Source of the DNA: an uncultured Olsenella sp.
GTDB taxonomy: Bacteria > Actinomycetota > Coriobacteriia > Coriobacteriales > Atopobiaceae
Length of the DNA: 50,935 nt
Assembly: GCA_934660915.1 (NCBI GenBank)
Contig: CAKUIF010000014.1
Coordinates: forward strand, 1 to 50,935
Reading direction: 5' to 3'
Shown: in pieces, positions 1 to 7,953 of the stretch
How the letters are laid out: every line of letters starts with the position of its first letter
Position numbering within the stretch: the first letter of the stretch is position 1
Notes under the pieces: model-generated
What the model saw: the letters and a program-made list of their open reading frames with translations, nothing else
Told to the model about the DNA's origin: nothing
The model's database searches: none
Translations under genes and position numbers: made by a program

Positions 1-45
1 CTCGACGCCCTCTACGCGGAGACGATCGCGGGGCGGATGGAATGA
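1..45 (+). CDS. C-terminal end of an upstream gene (partial)
   Basis: An open frame enters from the left edge and ends at TGA 43-45, giving the last 14 residues LDALYAETIAGRME. Too little is present to assign a family. A 16S rRNA methyltransferase gene such as rsmI often precedes metG in Gram-positive genomes, but nothing here proves it. The metG promoter begins right behind the stop. Confidence 0.5.
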   Translation, partial: LDALYAETIAGRME

Positions 46-71
46 CGCTTGACACCCATAGGAGCATCAGG

Positions 72-100
72 CTGAAATGACAGGTGTAAGGCGGTACAAT
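72..100 (+). promoter_or_regulatory. Candidate metG promoter
   Basis: CTGAAA (72-77), 17 bases, then TACAAT (95-100), about 37 bases before the chosen metG start. A TTGACA also lies at 49-54 but pairs only with a weak TGAAAT at 73-78. Assigned by eye. Confidence 0.45.
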
Positions 101-136
101 CATACGGTTATCCACTCCGTCATTGGGAGCCCGCAC

Positions 137-1756
137 ATGGCAAACACGAGCAAGCCTTCTTTCTACATCACCACCCCCATCTACTACGTCAACGCCGCGC
201 CGCACTTGGGCACCGCGTACTGCACGATGCTCTGCGACGTCCAGGCGCGCTACCGCCGCGCCTCCGGCTATGACGTCAAGTTCCTCACCGGCATGGACGA
301 GCACGGCGAGAAGGTCGCCGAGGCCGCCGCGGCCCACGGCTTCGACACGCCGCAGGCCTGGTGCGACTCCCAGGCCCCTCTTTTCAAGAACCTCTGGCAC
401 GAGCTCGAGATCTCCAACGACGACTTCATCCGCACCACCGAGCCGCGCCAGCACCACGCGGTCCAGTACCTGTGGGAGCGCATGAAGGAGTCCGGCTACC
501 TGTATAAGGGCAGCTACGACGGCTGGTACTGCGTCCCCGAGGAGACCTATTTCACCGAGAACCAGGTAAAGAAGTCCGACGAGGAGCGCGAGACCCCCGG
601 CCAGCACCTGTGCCCGGACTGCGGCCGTCCGCTGGAGCGCGTGCAAGAGGAGTCCTACTTCTTCAAGCTCTCTGCGTTCCAGGACAAGCTGCTCAAGCTC
701 TATGACGAGCACCCCGACTTCGTCCAGCCCGCTTTCCGCATGAACGAGGTGCGCAGCTTCGTCGAGGGCGGCCTCACCGACCTCTCGGTCAGCCGCACGA
801 GCTTCGACTGGGGCATCCCGGTGCCCTTCGACGACGAGCACGTGACCTACGTGTGGTTCGACGCGCTTCTCAACTACATGACCGCCGTGGGCTACAGCCT
901 CGACGACGAGGCCTCCCGCACCGAGTACGCGCACCGCTGGCCCGCCCAGTACCACGTCGTGGGCAAGGACATCATTCGCTTCCACTGCGTCATTTGGCCG
1001 GCCATGCTCATGGCCATCGGCGAGCCCCTGCCCGAGCACGTCTTTGCCCACGGCTTCCTCACCGTGCGCAACGCCGAGACCGGCAAGGCCGAGAAGATGT
1101 CCAAGTCCCGCGGCAACGCGATTGCGCCGCAGGATGTCGTCGACCTGCTGGGCGTTGAGGGCTACCGCTACTACTTCATGACCGACGTGGCCCACGGCGA
1201 GGACTCTGCCATCAGCTTCGAGCGCATGGAGCAGGTCTACAACGCCGACCTCGCCAACAGCTGGGGCAACCTGGTGTCGCGCTCCCTCAACATGAGCGCC
1301 AAGTACTTCGACGGAAAGACCCCTGAGCTCGAGGCCGACTGGGCCAAGAAGGACAACCCGCTGCGCGCCATCGCCGACGGCATCTGCGCCCGCTACTCTG
1401 AGCACATGGACGTCATGGACTACGTCGGTGCCAAGGACGTCGTCATGGAGCTCGTCCACGCCGCCAACCACTACATCGAGGACACCGCCCCCTGGGCCGT
1501 GGCCAAGGACGAGGCGCGCGCCGGCGAGCTCTCCGACATCATCGTCAACCTCCTCGAGTCCATCCGCATCGCCGCGCACCTGCTCGAGCCCTTCATGCCC
1601 GAGACCTCGGCCGAGGTCCTTCGCCGCATGTCGCTGGCCGACGAGGCCGACACCTGCGACCTCGCGGGCGCCTGCGAGTGGGGCGGCCTTGCGGGCGGCG
1701 TCGAGGTCACCAAGGGCGACGCGCTCTTCCCGCGCCTTGCCTCCGACAAGAAGTAG
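137..1756 (+). CDS. metG: Methionyl-tRNA synthetase
   Basis: Charges tRNA-Met with methionine in the cytoplasm. The 539-residue product has the class I signature HLGT at residues 23-26 (HIGH motif), a connective-peptide knuckle with CPDC, and KMSKS at about 320-324, followed by the helical anticodon-binding domain. It ends there, so the extra C-terminal tRNA-binding domain of some MetRS is absent. The ATG at 137 is preferred because GGGAG lies 8 bases upstream and the family starts just before the FYITTPIYYVN strand; the frame is open further upstream to 77 without a credible ribosome site. The next gene, rsmA, follows after 6 bases. Confidence 0.97.
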   Translation: MANTSKPSFYITTPIYYVNAAPHLGTAYCTMLCDVQARYRRASGYDVKFLTGMDEHGEKVAEAAAAHGFDTPQAWCDSQAPLFKNLWHELEISNDDFIRTTEPRQHHAVQYLWERMKESGYLYKGSYDGWYCVPEETYFTENQVKKSDEERETPGQHLCPDCGRPLERVQEESYFFKLSAFQDKLLKLYDEHPDFVQPAFRMNEVRSFVEGGLTDLSVSRTSFDWGIPVPFDDEHVTYVWFDALLNYMTAVGYSLDDEASRTEYAHRWPAQYHVVGKDIIRFHCVIWPAMLMAIGEPLPEHVFAHGFLTVRNAETGKAEKMSKSRGNAIAPQDVVDLLGVEGYRYYFMTDVAHGEDSAISFERMEQVYNADLANSWGNLVSRSLNMSAKYFDGKTPELEADWAKKDNPLRAIADGICARYSEHMDVMDYVGAKDVVMELVHAANHYIEDTAPWAVAKDEARAGELSDIIVNLLESIRIAAHLLEPFMPETSAEVLRRMSLADEADTCDLAGACEWGGLAGGVEVTKGDALFPRLASDKK

Positions 1757-1762
1757 GCGACG

Positions 1763-2623
1763 GTGACCTACTCGAGGCTTGCGAACATCCGCGAGACGCG
1801 TGCCGTGCTCGAGCGCTTCGGGCTCGCCACGAAGCATCGCCTGGGACAGAACTTCCTCGTGAACGACGAGGTCATCGGCCGGATCGTCGAGCTGGCCGAC
1901 CTCGGGTGCGACGACGTCGTGCTCGAGGTCGGGCCCGGCATCGGCACGCTCACCGTGGCGATGCTCGCCCGCGTGCGCGCCGTCTGCTCGATCGAGGCGG
2001 ACCGCGAGCTCGAGAGCGTGCTCGCCGAGACCTGCGCCGACCACAGCGAGAAGTTCTTCCTCACCATGGGAGACGCCCTTCGCGTCAGCCCGCAGAACCT
2101 GCAGGCCGACGGCACCCTGCCGCCGCCGAACAAGTTCGTCTCCAACCTGCCCTACCAGGTGGCGGCCACACTCATCCTGCGCAACTTCGAGGAGTTCCCC
2201 AGCCTCGAGTCCGCGACGGTGATGGTGCAGGCCGAGGTCGCCGACCGCATCTGCGCGCTTCCCGGCTCGAAGATCTACGGCGCCTACACGGCCAAGCTCG
2301 CCCTGTGGGCGCGCCCCGCCGGCCGCTTCGAGGTCGGCCCCGGCAACTTCATGCCGCCACCGCACGTGGACTCGGCCGTCGTCCGGCTCGACCGCGGCGG
2401 CGTGTCGCTGCCCGAGGGGCTTTCGCGCGCCGAGGTCGCGACCGCGATCGACGCCGCGTTCGCGCAGCGCCGAAAGACCATCCGCAACTCGATGAGCAGC
2501 AACGGGTTCGACAAGGAAGCCCTCGACGAGGCCTTCGCGGCCACCGGCATCGCGCCGAACGCCCGCGCCGAGACCCTTGCGCCCGCGGACTTCGTCCGCC
2601 TCGCCGCCACCCTCAAGCAGTAA
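1763..2623 (+). CDS. rsmA: 16S rRNA dimethyladenosine transferase (KsgA/RsmA)
   Basis: Dimethylates two adjacent adenines in the 3'-terminal helix of 16S rRNA using SAM, late in small-subunit assembly. The 286-residue product has the usual family length. HRLGQNFLVN is near the N-terminus, the SAM loop LEVGPGIG is at residues 54-61, and the catalytic NLPY is at 128-131. It starts at GTG, 6 bases after metG, so it is probably translated from the metG transcript. Confidence 0.96.
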   Translation: MTYSRLANIRETRAVLERFGLATKHRLGQNFLVNDEVIGRIVELADLGCDDVVLEVGPGIGTLTVAMLARVRAVCSIEADRELESVLAETCADHSEKFFLTMGDALRVSPQNLQADGTLPPPNKFVSNLPYQVAATLILRNFEEFPSLESATVMVQAEVADRICALPGSKIYGAYTAKLALWARPAGRFEVGPGNFMPPPHVDSAVVRLDRGGVSLPEGLSRAEVATAIDAAFAQRRKTIRNSMSSNGFDKEALDEAFAATGIAPNARAETLAPADFVRLAATLKQ

Positions 2624-2650
2624 CGGGCAGGGGAGCGAATCTCCTGCCCG
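2624..2650 (+). other. Hairpin between rsmA and the TatD gene
   Basis: CGGGCA..GGAG pairs with CTCC..TGCCCG around the loop CGAAT, with a two-base bulge. No T-run follows, so it may stabilise or partly attenuate the transcript rather than end it. Confidence 0.4.
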
Positions 2651-2672
2651 CATAAACCGGAAAGAAGGAAAC

Positions 2673-3698
2673 ATGTCCGGGCTTAAAGTCCTCGACGATT
2701 TGACCCTCGCGGACGGCGAGCTCTTCCACGATTCCCGCGGTCGCGCCTGTCCCGTGCCGGAGGCGCTCGCGCCGCTCGCGGACACCCATGGCCACCTAGG
2801 CAGCCTGAAGCTCCACGACCCCGCGCTGGCGCTCGCCCGCGCGGCGCTCGTGGGCGTCAGGCTGCTCGTCGTCCCCGTGGACCCCGTGGGCGAGTTCCCG
2901 CGCAAGTGGGGGAGCGCCGCGGAGTTTCTCGACTTCCTCGACGCGCACGTCGAGGTCGCCCGCCTGTGCCTGGAGGAAGCCGCCCAGCGCGGTTTCGCGC
3001 CGCCCGCGTTCGCCGACTGGGACGTGCCCGCCCTTCTTGACAACGTGCGCATCGTGGCCGGAAGCCATCCTTACGGCGCCGCCGAGTACACAGACGACGC
3101 CGAGAGGCTCACGCGTGAGCTTCTTTCCAGCGAGCGAGCCGTGGGAGTGGGCGAGATCGGGCTCGACTTCGGCCCCTACAACGAGGTCGACGAGCAGGTG
3201 CAGGAGGCCGCCTTCCGCCGGCAGCTCCGCCTTGCGCACGAGCTCGGCCTGCCGGTCGAGCTCCACATCCGCGACGCCGCGGGCGACGCGGGATGCACCG
3301 CGCACCGCCTGGCCGCCCGCATCCTCACTGAGGAGGGCGTGCCCGAGGCGGGCTGCGACCTGCACTGCTTCACCTCCAAAGTGCACGTGATGGAGGACTT
3401 CAAGCAGCTCGGGTGCCACATCGCCTACGGCGGCGCGGCAACGTTCTCGCGCTCGCAGGACGTCCGCGACGCGCTCGCGCTCACGCCCTCCCGCTACATC
3501 ATCACCGAGACCGACTGCCCCTACATGGCCCCCGTCCCGCTTCGAGGAGAGGAATGCGAGCCGGCGATGGTCGCCTTCACCGCCGCGCTCGCGGCCCAGG
3601 TCCGCGCCAAGGCGGGCGTGGCGAGCGCGCAAGCGACCTACCGCGCGCTGTGGCAGAACGCCTGCGCGCTCTTTGGCCTGCCCGACGGCAGGCGCTAG
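2673..3698 (+). CDS. tatD: TatD-family metal-dependent hydrolase/deoxyribonuclease
   Basis: Putative metal-dependent 3'-5' DNase of the amidohydrolase fold. The metal-binding DTHGH is at residues 37-41, GEIGLDF at about 160-166, HIRDA in the middle, and TETDCPY with the catalytic Asp at about 281. At 341 residues it is longer than the usual 255-265; the extra length is an N-terminal extension and an insertion of about 50 residues after the first strand. The ATG at 2673 follows GAAGGAAA; the frame is open further upstream but unlike TatD. It lies 49 bases after rsmA, an order (metG, tatD, rsmA group) common in Gram-positive genomes. Confidence 0.9.
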   Translation: MSGLKVLDDLTLADGELFHDSRGRACPVPEALAPLADTHGHLGSLKLHDPALALARAALVGVRLLVVPVDPVGEFPRKWGSAAEFLDFLDAHVEVARLCLEEAAQRGFAPPAFADWDVPALLDNVRIVAGSHPYGAAEYTDDAERLTRELLSSERAVGVGEIGLDFGPYNEVDEQVQEAAFRRQLRLAHELGLPVELHIRDAAGDAGCTAHRLAARILTEEGVPEAGCDLHCFTSKVHVMEDFKQLGCHIAYGGAATFSRSQDVRDALALTPSRYIITETDCPYMAPVPLRGEECEPAMVAFTAALAAQVRAKAGVASAQATYRALWQNACALFGLPDGRR

Positions 3699-3734
3699 GG
3701 CGCGCCGGCGTCGCGACGTCCTCGGCTATTTGGG

Positions 3735-3806
3735 AGCTCCTTCTTGTTTCGAAGCTCCCTCCTGTTTGAGAGCTCCCTCCTGTTTGAGAGCTCCCTCCTG
3801 TTTCGA
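3735..3806. repeat. Four exact-period 18-bp tandem repeats before comF
   Basis: Four consecutive 18-base units start at 3735, 3753, 3771 and 3789, with consensus AGCTCCCTCCTGTTTSRR. Units 2 and 3 are identical; unit 1 has two C-to-T changes. A single inverted copy follows at 3842-3856. The array fills the gap between the TatD gene and comF and codes for nothing convincing. Confidence 0.9.
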
Positions 3807-3841
3807 CCATTTCCGCGGCCCTCGAGGCCCGAAAACTGGCC

Positions 3842-3856
3842 AAACAGGAGGGAGCT
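3842..3856 (-). repeat. Inverted copy of the 18-bp repeat core
   Basis: AAACAGGAGGGAGCT is the exact reverse complement of the first 15 bases of repeat units 2-4. It can pair with any of them in RNA, giving alternative hairpins with loops of different size. Confidence 0.85.
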
Positions 3857-3896
3857 TCCGTGCATTCGCCCCTTGCATCTGGAAAGAAGCCCGAGC

Positions 3897-3905
3897 TGCT
3901 ACACT
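3897..3905 (+). promoter_or_regulatory. Candidate extended -10 promoter of comF
   Basis: TG-C-TACACT forms an extended -10 element about 30 bases before the comF start. No good -35 is visible at standard spacing. It lies just downstream of the repeat array. Confidence 0.4.
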
Positions 3906-3935
3906 GGCCTTCACCTGAGGGGAGGGGAGGGCCTC

Positions 3936-4673
3936 ATGGACGCACCTGTGCGCTGGTTTGCGCGAAAGGCCGCCGACGCGGCGCTCGAGCTTCTATACCC
4001 CACGCGCTGCGTGGGCTGCGAGATGCCGGGCGAGCTCATCTGCGACGAGTGCCGCGAGGCGCTCCCGTGGATTGAGCAGCGCTGCGCCTGCCCCGTGTGC
4101 GGGGCGGCGTTCGGCGACATAACGTGTACCGGCTGCGAAGGCGATTGGGAGCCCAGGGCGACCGTCGCGGCGCTCGGTTTCTCGGGGGCGGCCGCCCGCA
4201 TGGCCACCTGCCTCAAGGACTATCACGAGCTCAGGCTCGCCCCGGTGAACGCGGCGGCGATGCTGTGCGCCCTCGAGGAGGCGGCCTTCTGGCCCGCGCG
4301 CGACGGCCGGCCGCGTTTCGACGCGGGGAGCGTCGACGCCGTCTGCTTCGTGCCCGCGACGGCCGAGGCGTACGCCCGCCGCGGCTACGACCACATGGAG
4401 CTCACGGCGCGCGAGCTCGCGGCACTGCTGGGCCTTCCGCTTGCCGACGCGCTTGCCCGAGAAGCCGCCTCCGACCAGCGCGACCTCGGGCGCAGCGGCC
4501 GTGCGGCCAACCTCGCCGGGACGATGCGCGTGGTCGAGGACGTGTCGGGGTTGCGCCTTTTGCTTGCCGACGACGTGGTGACCACCGGCGCCTCCATGCG
4601 CGAGGCGACGCGCGCCCTTCTTGCCCGCGGGGCGGCGGAGGTCACCGCCTGCTCGCTTGTGCGCGTGTGGTAG
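3936..4673 (+). CDS. comF: ComF-family phosphoribosyltransferase-like competence protein
   Basis: ComFC homologues are cytoplasmic proteins needed for transport of single-stranded DNA during natural transformation. The 245-residue product has an N-terminal zinc-binding region (CVGC, CDEC, CPVCG, CTGC, residues about 25-70) and a C-terminal phosphoribosyltransferase fold with the PRPP loop LLADDVVTTGAS at about 209-220. The ATG at 3936 has GGAGGGGAGG just upstream. The neighbour downstream is a structured RNA, and hpf/raiA lies further on, an arrangement known for the raiA-motif RNA. Confidence 0.93.
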   Translation: MDAPVRWFARKAADAALELLYPTRCVGCEMPGELICDECREALPWIEQRCACPVCGAAFGDITCTGCEGDWEPRATVAALGFSGAAARMATCLKDYHELRLAPVNAAAMLCALEEAAFWPARDGRPRFDAGSVDAVCFVPATAEAYARRGYDHMELTARELAALLGLPLADALAREAASDQRDLGRSGRAANLAGTMRVVEDVSGLRLLLADDVVTTGASMREATRALLARGAAEVTACSLVRVW

Positions 4674-4797
4674 CCGGGCCCGTCGTTTTTCGCCTCGGGT
4701 CAGCGCCGTATTTTGCCCCTGCGCGGCCGCTTGCCCGTGATTCCCCGCGCCCGCGCAAAAGATCGCGCCTGTGGCCTGCGCTTTTTTGGGCAGCGGT

Positions 4798-4803
4798 TAT
4801 AAT
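4798..4803 (+). promoter_or_regulatory. -10 box (TATAAT) of the structured ncRNA
   Basis: A perfect TATAAT placed about 7 bases before the first base of the long-range closing stem at 4811. The -35 region is poor (CCTGCG at the right distance). It is the only perfect -10 I noticed between genes and supports an independent transcript. Confidence 0.65.
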
Positions 4804-4809
4804 CGAGTC

Positions 4810-5072
4810 TGTCTTGCTCAGGTCTGTGGTTGCGGGGCGCACAGGCGCCCTTAGCCCAAGGTAGACGAGGCCGAAGGGGTCCACGTAAGCGACCGCGTGC
4901 GCGCGGCGCGATCATGGTTCGTCCTAGAAGTAAGTCGCACCGCCCGTTATACCTATGAGGCATACGGCCTCGCGGGCGAGAGGGTTGCAAGTGGAGGGGG
5001 CCGCGGCCCCCGAAGCGAAGGCCCCGGTGCGCGAGTGTGGGGTCAAAGACCAGGTCAGCTGGGCAAGGCGAC
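4810..5072 (+). ncRNA. Structured ncRNA, probable raiA-motif RNA
   Basis: No protein fits this gap. The ends pair: 4811-4821 with 5059-5069 (11 pairs), then 4821-4825 with 5047-5051 around an unpaired stretch. Internal hairpins include GGGCGC/GCGCCC (4835-4850), GAGGC/GCCTC (4957-4971) and a GC-rich palindrome at 4996-5011. A TATAAT lies directly upstream. The raiA motif of Bacillota and Actinomycetota is a complex RNA of 200 or more bases found near raiA and com genes; here comF is immediately upstream and hpf/raiA 1.1 kb downstream. The class is inferred from setting and structure, as I cannot score a covariance model. Sequence around 4918-4955 resembles 6S RNA slightly, the main alternative. 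Confidence 0.62.
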
Positions 5073-5106
5073 GCTGGACGCAACGCATTAGAGACGGGAT
5101 GTTTTT

Positions 5107-6069
5107 ATGAAGCGCAACCACAAGAGCATGGCGGGCGCCGCCCTCACCGCCGGTCTCACCGCCTTGGCCCTCGCGGGCTGCACCGTCGGCCCCGTTACGC
5201 TGCCCGACATCAACATCGACCTCGGGTTCCTCAAGGGAATCGGCATCGTGACCACCTCCGTGGCCGACGCCGAGGCCGCCATCCGCGACGTGCGCGAGTG
5301 CGGCGTCGACCCCTCCGAGCTCGTGGAGCAGGGCACGCTCACCGTGGGGCTTCTTCCCAGCAACTCGGCGCCGCTCAACGCCACCAAGCAGGACGGCTCG
5401 CGCGCCGGCATCGACGTCGAGGTCGCCTACGCCATGGCCGATCACGTGGGCCTGCCCGTCAAGTTCGTGACGGTCTCGTCGGCCGCGACCTCCCTCGGCG
5501 TGGACTGCGACGTCGTCATGGGCGTTCCGACCTCCGACGCCGCGTCCTCCACCGACGCGGTCGTGCTCGGCGACTACGCCGAGAGCGCGATCGCCGTCTT
5601 TGGCCGCGGGAAGCAGGACGAGTTCTCCGCCTCCGACCTCGCGGGCAAGACCGTGGGCGTCCAGCCCGGATCGGTCTCCGAGCGTGCGCTTTCCGACGCG
5701 AACACCGGCTGCGTGGAGCAGTCCTTCACCAACATCAACGAGGCCATGAGCGCGCTGGGCTCCGGCAGCATCGACGCCGTCGTGTGCGACGCCTATGCCG
5801 GCTGCTACCTCGCGGTCGACTACGACGGCGTTGCCCTTCTTGGCACCCTCGACTCGCCCGTCGCGCTCGGCGTGGCCGTGAGCTCCTCCAAGACGACCCT
5901 CTCCTACAGCATCCAGTCGGCTATCGACGCGGTGCAGTCCAACGGCCAGCTCGACATCATCAAGTCGCGCTGGGTTGGGCAGGTGGGCACCTTGACCAGT
6001 ACCTCCATGCTCCCGGGCCTGGGCGCTGCCGCTGAGGGGCAGGACGGCGAGGCCGCGCCCACCGAGTAA
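5107..6069 (+). CDS. Extracellular solute-binding lipoprotein (amino-acid type)
   Basis: A 320-residue secreted protein with a lipoprotein signal peptide; the lipobox LALAGC puts the anchored cysteine at residue 25. The rest resembles family 3 periplasmic-binding proteins (GTLTVGLLPSNSAPL start strand, GIDVEVAYAMADHVGL, SDLAGKTVGVQPGS hinge), so it likely captures an amino acid or similar solute at the membrane. No permease or ATPase gene is adjacent, so it is either an orphan component or a sensor. The start follows GGGATG and a T-run. A terminator-like hairpin follows the gene. Confidence 0.85.
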   Translation: MKRNHKSMAGAALTAGLTALALAGCTVGPVTLPDINIDLGFLKGIGIVTTSVADAEAAIRDVRECGVDPSELVEQGTLTVGLLPSNSAPLNATKQDGSRAGIDVEVAYAMADHVGLPVKFVTVSSAATSLGVDCDVVMGVPTSDAASSTDAVVLGDYAESAIAVFGRGKQDEFSASDLAGKTVGVQPGSVSERALSDANTGCVEQSFTNINEAMSALGSGSIDAVVCDAYAGCYLAVDYDGVALLGTLDSPVALGVAVSSSKTTLSYSIQSAIDAVQSNGQLDIIKSRWVGQVGTLTSTSMLPGLGAAAEGQDGEAAPTE

Positions 6070-6070
6070 T

Positions 6071-6107
6071 CGCCGCCTCTCGCCAGCCGAGCCGAGGCGT
6101 CGTTTTT
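6071..6107 (+). terminator. Probable intrinsic terminator after the lipoprotein gene
   Basis: CGCCGCCTC (6071-6079) pairs with GAGGCGTCG (6094-6102) with one mismatch and is followed by TTTTT (6103-6107). This separates the lipoprotein gene from hpf. Confidence 0.6.
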
Positions 6108-6131
6108 CGAACGGCGACTTCTGGGTATGTT
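6102..6131 (+). promoter_or_regulatory. Candidate hpf promoter, possibly stress-sigma type
   Basis: GGGTATGTT at 6123-6131 sits about 64 bases before hpf. GTTTTT at 6102-6107 lies 15 bases upstream of GGGTAT, which resembles the general-stress sigma-B pattern (GTTTAA, 12-15 bases, GGGTAT). It also fits a weak housekeeping -10 (TATGTT). Confidence 0.35.
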
Positions 6132-6194
6132 AGAGACATGACGCGGGCGCGGAGTTCTCGCCGCGTCCGCGTAGGCATACGTAAGGAGGCTTTT

Positions 6195-6785
6195 ATGGTT
6201 GACATCAAGATCTCCGGCCGCAAGGTCACCGTGTCCGACGCCCTGCGCGACCATGTTCAGGATAAGGTCGGCAACGCCCTCAAGGTCTTCGACATTAGCC
6301 CCATGAGCTGCGACGTAGTTCTCCGCGTGGACAAGAACCCCTCCAACCCCGAGCGCAAGGCCTGCGAGGTCACCGTCTTTGTCCGCGACAACGTGGTTCG
6401 CGTGGTCGCTTCCTCCGACGACATGTACGCCGCCATCGACGAGGCCGCCGAGAAGGCCACGCGCCAGCTGCGCAAGTACAAGACCCGCGTGATCGACCGC
6501 CGTCAGCGCGCGACCGTCGCCCACGCCGCTCCCGTGAGCGCCGAGGACCTCGCTGCCCTCATCGAGCCCGCCCCCGATCAGGACGAGGACGATCAGCTCG
6601 TCCGCGAGAAGGTCATCGACCTCGTGCCCATGACCGAGGAAGAGGCGCTCGTCCAGACCGACCTCATCGGCCACGGTTTTTATGTGTTCACGAACGCGAC
6701 GACTGGGCTCATCAACGTCATCTACCACCGCAAGAACGGCGGGTACGGTATTATCAAGCCCAAGATCGAAGAGAACGAGGAGTAA
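6195..6785 (+). CDS. hpf: Long-form ribosome hibernation promoting factor (HPF/RaiA)
   Basis: Binds the 30S decoding region and, in the long form, dimerises 70S ribosomes into inactive 100S particles in stationary phase. The 196-residue product has the S30AE domain (residues 1-95, MVDIKISGRKVTVSDALRDHV) and the C-terminal dimerisation domain (about 135-190, with GHGFYVFTNATTG and YHRKNGGYGII). The ATG at 6195 follows a perfect AAGGAGG at 6183-6189; an in-frame ATG at 6138 has no such site. The neighbouring structured RNA upstream strengthens the raiA assignment. Confidence 0.95.
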   Translation: MVDIKISGRKVTVSDALRDHVQDKVGNALKVFDISPMSCDVVLRVDKNPSNPERKACEVTVFVRDNVVRVVASSDDMYAAIDEAAEKATRQLRKYKTRVIDRRQRATVAHAAPVSAEDLAALIEPAPDQDEDDQLVREKVIDLVPMTEEEALVQTDLIGHGFYVFTNATTGLINVIYHRKNGGYGIIKPKIEENEE

Positions 6786-6793
6786 GGAATCCT

Positions 6794-7831
6794 TTGAGCG
6801 ATCAAACCGCCCACGAGGGCGAACAGCTTAGCAACACCAACGCCCAGGCGTCGCAGGAGGCTGCGCGCCTGGGCCGCGCTTATCATTCGCAGGCGGACGT
6901 CAACATCATCGTCGACTCGTGCGCGGACTTCGCCCCCGAGGTCGTGCGCGCGCTCGGCGTCCAGACCGTGAGCTTCCCCTTTGTCATGGGCAAAGAAGAG
7001 CACCTGGACGACTTCTGGCAGTCCATGAGCCCGCATGACTTCTACGAGCGCATGCGCGCCGGCGAGGTCGCCACGACCTCGGCCATCACCCCCGGTCACT
7101 ACCTCGAGGTCTTTGAGGAGGCCGCAAAGAAGGGCACCCCGACCATCTACCTCGGCTTTACGCGCGGCCTCTCGTCGTCCATCGACGCGGCCCGCACGGC
7201 GGCCGACATGGTACGCGAGAGCCACCCGGGCTTCGAGCTGTACGTGGTCGACAACCTCTGCCCGTCAGCCGCGGCCGAGCTCCTTGCCATCGAGGCCGTG
7301 CGCCTGGCCGGCAGGGGGCTTAGCGCCAAGGAGCTCGTGGAGTGGGCCGAGGAGGCTCGCTACTACATCCAGGGCTATTTCACGCTCGACAACTTCGACG
7401 CCCTGGCCCGCGGCGGCCGCATCCCGCCCGCGGCGGCGACGGTCGGCGGCAAGCTCGACATCAAGCCCGAGCTCTCCTACGACCTCAACGGCGCCCTCAC
7501 GCTGCGCGGCATGTGCCGCGGACGAAAGAAGGCCCTGCGCGCCATCATCGCCGACTTCAAGGCCAACCACCTCACCGAGGAAGACATGGGCGGCGTCCCG
7601 ATGCCCGTGGGCATCGTATCCGCAGACGCCGAGAAGGACGCCCAGTGGCTCGGCGACCAGCTTCGCAAGGAGCCCGGCTGCGCCGACATGCCCATCATCT
7701 ACAGCTCCGTCTCGCCGGTCATCGGCGCGCACGTGGGCCCGGGCATGGTCGCCTGCGTCTTCTGGGGCAAGGACCGTCGCGAGAACCTCAGCTTCACCGA
7801 CAGGCTCGCGCGCAAGGTCCGCAACAAGTAA
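6794..7831 (+). CDS. DegV-family fatty-acid-binding protein
   Basis: DegV (FakB-like) proteins bind a long-chain fatty acid and, in species with FakA, present it for phosphorylation. The 345-residue product carries the family marks NIIVDSCADF, TSAITPGHY, YLGFTRGLSSS, FTLDNFDALARGGRIPP and KPELSY. It begins with TTG just 8 bases after hpf, behind TAAGGAAT, so it is probably co-transcribed. About 30 residues precede the family start, so a later start is possible. A second DegV gene lies on the minus strand at 30989-31849. Confidence 0.88.
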   Translation: MSDQTAHEGEQLSNTNAQASQEAARLGRAYHSQADVNIIVDSCADFAPEVVRALGVQTVSFPFVMGKEEHLDDFWQSMSPHDFYERMRAGEVATTSAITPGHYLEVFEEAAKKGTPTIYLGFTRGLSSSIDAARTAADMVRESHPGFELYVVDNLCPSAAAELLAIEAVRLAGRGLSAKELVEWAEEARYYIQGYFTLDNFDALARGGRIPPAAATVGGKLDIKPELSYDLNGALTLRGMCRGRKKALRAIIADFKANHLTEEDMGGVPMPVGIVSADAEKDAQWLGDQLRKEPGCADMPIIYSSVSPVIGAHVGPGMVACVFWGKDRRENLSFTDRLARKVRNK

Positions 7832-7843
7832 CTGACGAGCAGA

Positions 7844-7880
7844 CAGCCCCTTTGTCCCGCCGCGCGCGGGGGAGGGGCTG
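7844..7880. other. Hairpin after the DegV gene
   Basis: CAGCCCC (7844-7850) pairs with GGGGCTG (7874-7880), with an inner CCCGC/GCGGG stem. No T-run follows, so termination would be weak. Confidence 0.4.
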
Positions 7881-7953
7881 CTTCGGCGTCGACGACGAGC
7901 GAATCAACGGGCAAGAAGGGCCGCGTCCCTGCCCGCGACAAAGAAAGGCACGA

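Noticed and set aside
3744..3935. N-terminal extension of ComF through the 18-bp repeats (SSLLFE repeats)
   Set aside because: The repeat period is a multiple of three, so the frame stays open by chance; the strong ribosome site and family start are at 3936.
4810..5072. tmRNA, RNase P RNA, SRP RNA or 6S RNA for the structured RNA
   Set aside because: There is no tag-peptide frame or tRNA-like CCA end, no GAGGAAAGUC/ACAGAAA core of RNase P, and no SRP tetraloop. A short likeness to 6S near 4918-4955 remains, but the length and the com/raiA setting favour the raiA motif.
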